A stretch of 5,383 bases of DNA, taken from the NCBI GenBank assembly GCA_016199325.1, contig JACQGW010000384.1, positions 1 through 5,383 of the forward strand, read 5' to 3'. Each line of letters begins with the position of its first letter. Position 1 is the stretch's first letter. The stretch is from Chloroflexota bacterium (lineage in GTDB: Bacteria; Chloroflexota; Dehalococcoidia; JACQGW01). The notes beneath the pieces are model-generated. The model had not been told where the DNA came from. It saw nothing but the letters and a program-made list of their open reading frames with translations, and searched no databases. The position numbers were made by a program, and so were the translations under genes. This document shows, one piece after another, positions 5,383-5,383 of the stretch.

Positions 5383-5383
5383 A

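Larger units (their letters stand above)
5243..5383. other. Non-coding 3' region with two short repeats
   Basis: No convincing gene is seen on either strand after the glycosyltransferase B stop. The stretch holds the TGACGYR and CGCCAAG repeats and a small possible hairpin, GTGG (5319-5322) with CCAC (5327-5330) around CAAG, without a T-tract. AT content is somewhat higher than in the genes. The end of the operon is likely here, but no terminator can be assigned. Confidence 0.6.

Overview
This is a GC-rich bacterial window carrying one head-to-tail, plus-strand gene run that looks like part of a surface-glycan (exopolysaccharide or LPS-like) biosynthesis locus. It holds the C-terminal part of a polytopic membrane protein (DUF6798-like), a class I SAM methyltransferase, a GT-B glycosyltransferase, a Trm112-type zinc domain plus second methyltransferase (one ancestral gene, now split), and a second GT-B glycosyltransferase. 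The genes overlap or are only a few bases apart (TGATG overlap at 788-792, 6-nt gap at 1561-1566, ATGA overlap at 3974-3977), so I read them as one co-transcribed unit that starts left of the window.

The organism cannot be fixed from the sequence. High GC, the CCCTCACCCCCGGCCCC-type palindromic repeat (which often gives spurious peptides such as LTPGPSPAERERG), and heptamer-period microrepeats of the AACCAGA and TGACGYR kind together recall large environmental genomes such as Planctomycetota or Chloroflexota. This is a recollection-based, low-confidence inference.

Layout: 1-210 is a pair of 45-bp inverted repeats with a hairpin between them. The reading frame of the first gene runs through this repeat without a stop and stays open to the window edge. 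158-790 is the C-terminal part of the membrane protein. 790-1560 is methyltransferase A. 1567-2781 is glycosyltransferase A. 2805-2984 is a Trm112-like domain ending at a TAG. 2985-3116 is an in-frame linker remnant with no further stop. 3117-3977 is methyltransferase B, which contains an in-frame block of repeat-derived sequence (about 3193-3280). 3974-5242 is glycosyltransferase B. 5243-5383 is non-coding and carries two more short tandem repeats.

Functionally, the two GT-B enzymes would transfer sugars from activated donors in the cytoplasm, the methyltransferases might decorate a glycan or lipid carrier, and the membrane protein sits in the envelope. The most notable features are molecular wear: repeat DNA built in frame into two of the five genes, and a Trm112-methyltransferase gene interrupted by a single amber codon with an unclear start. 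I found no convincing novel defence, mobile or RNA-based system here.
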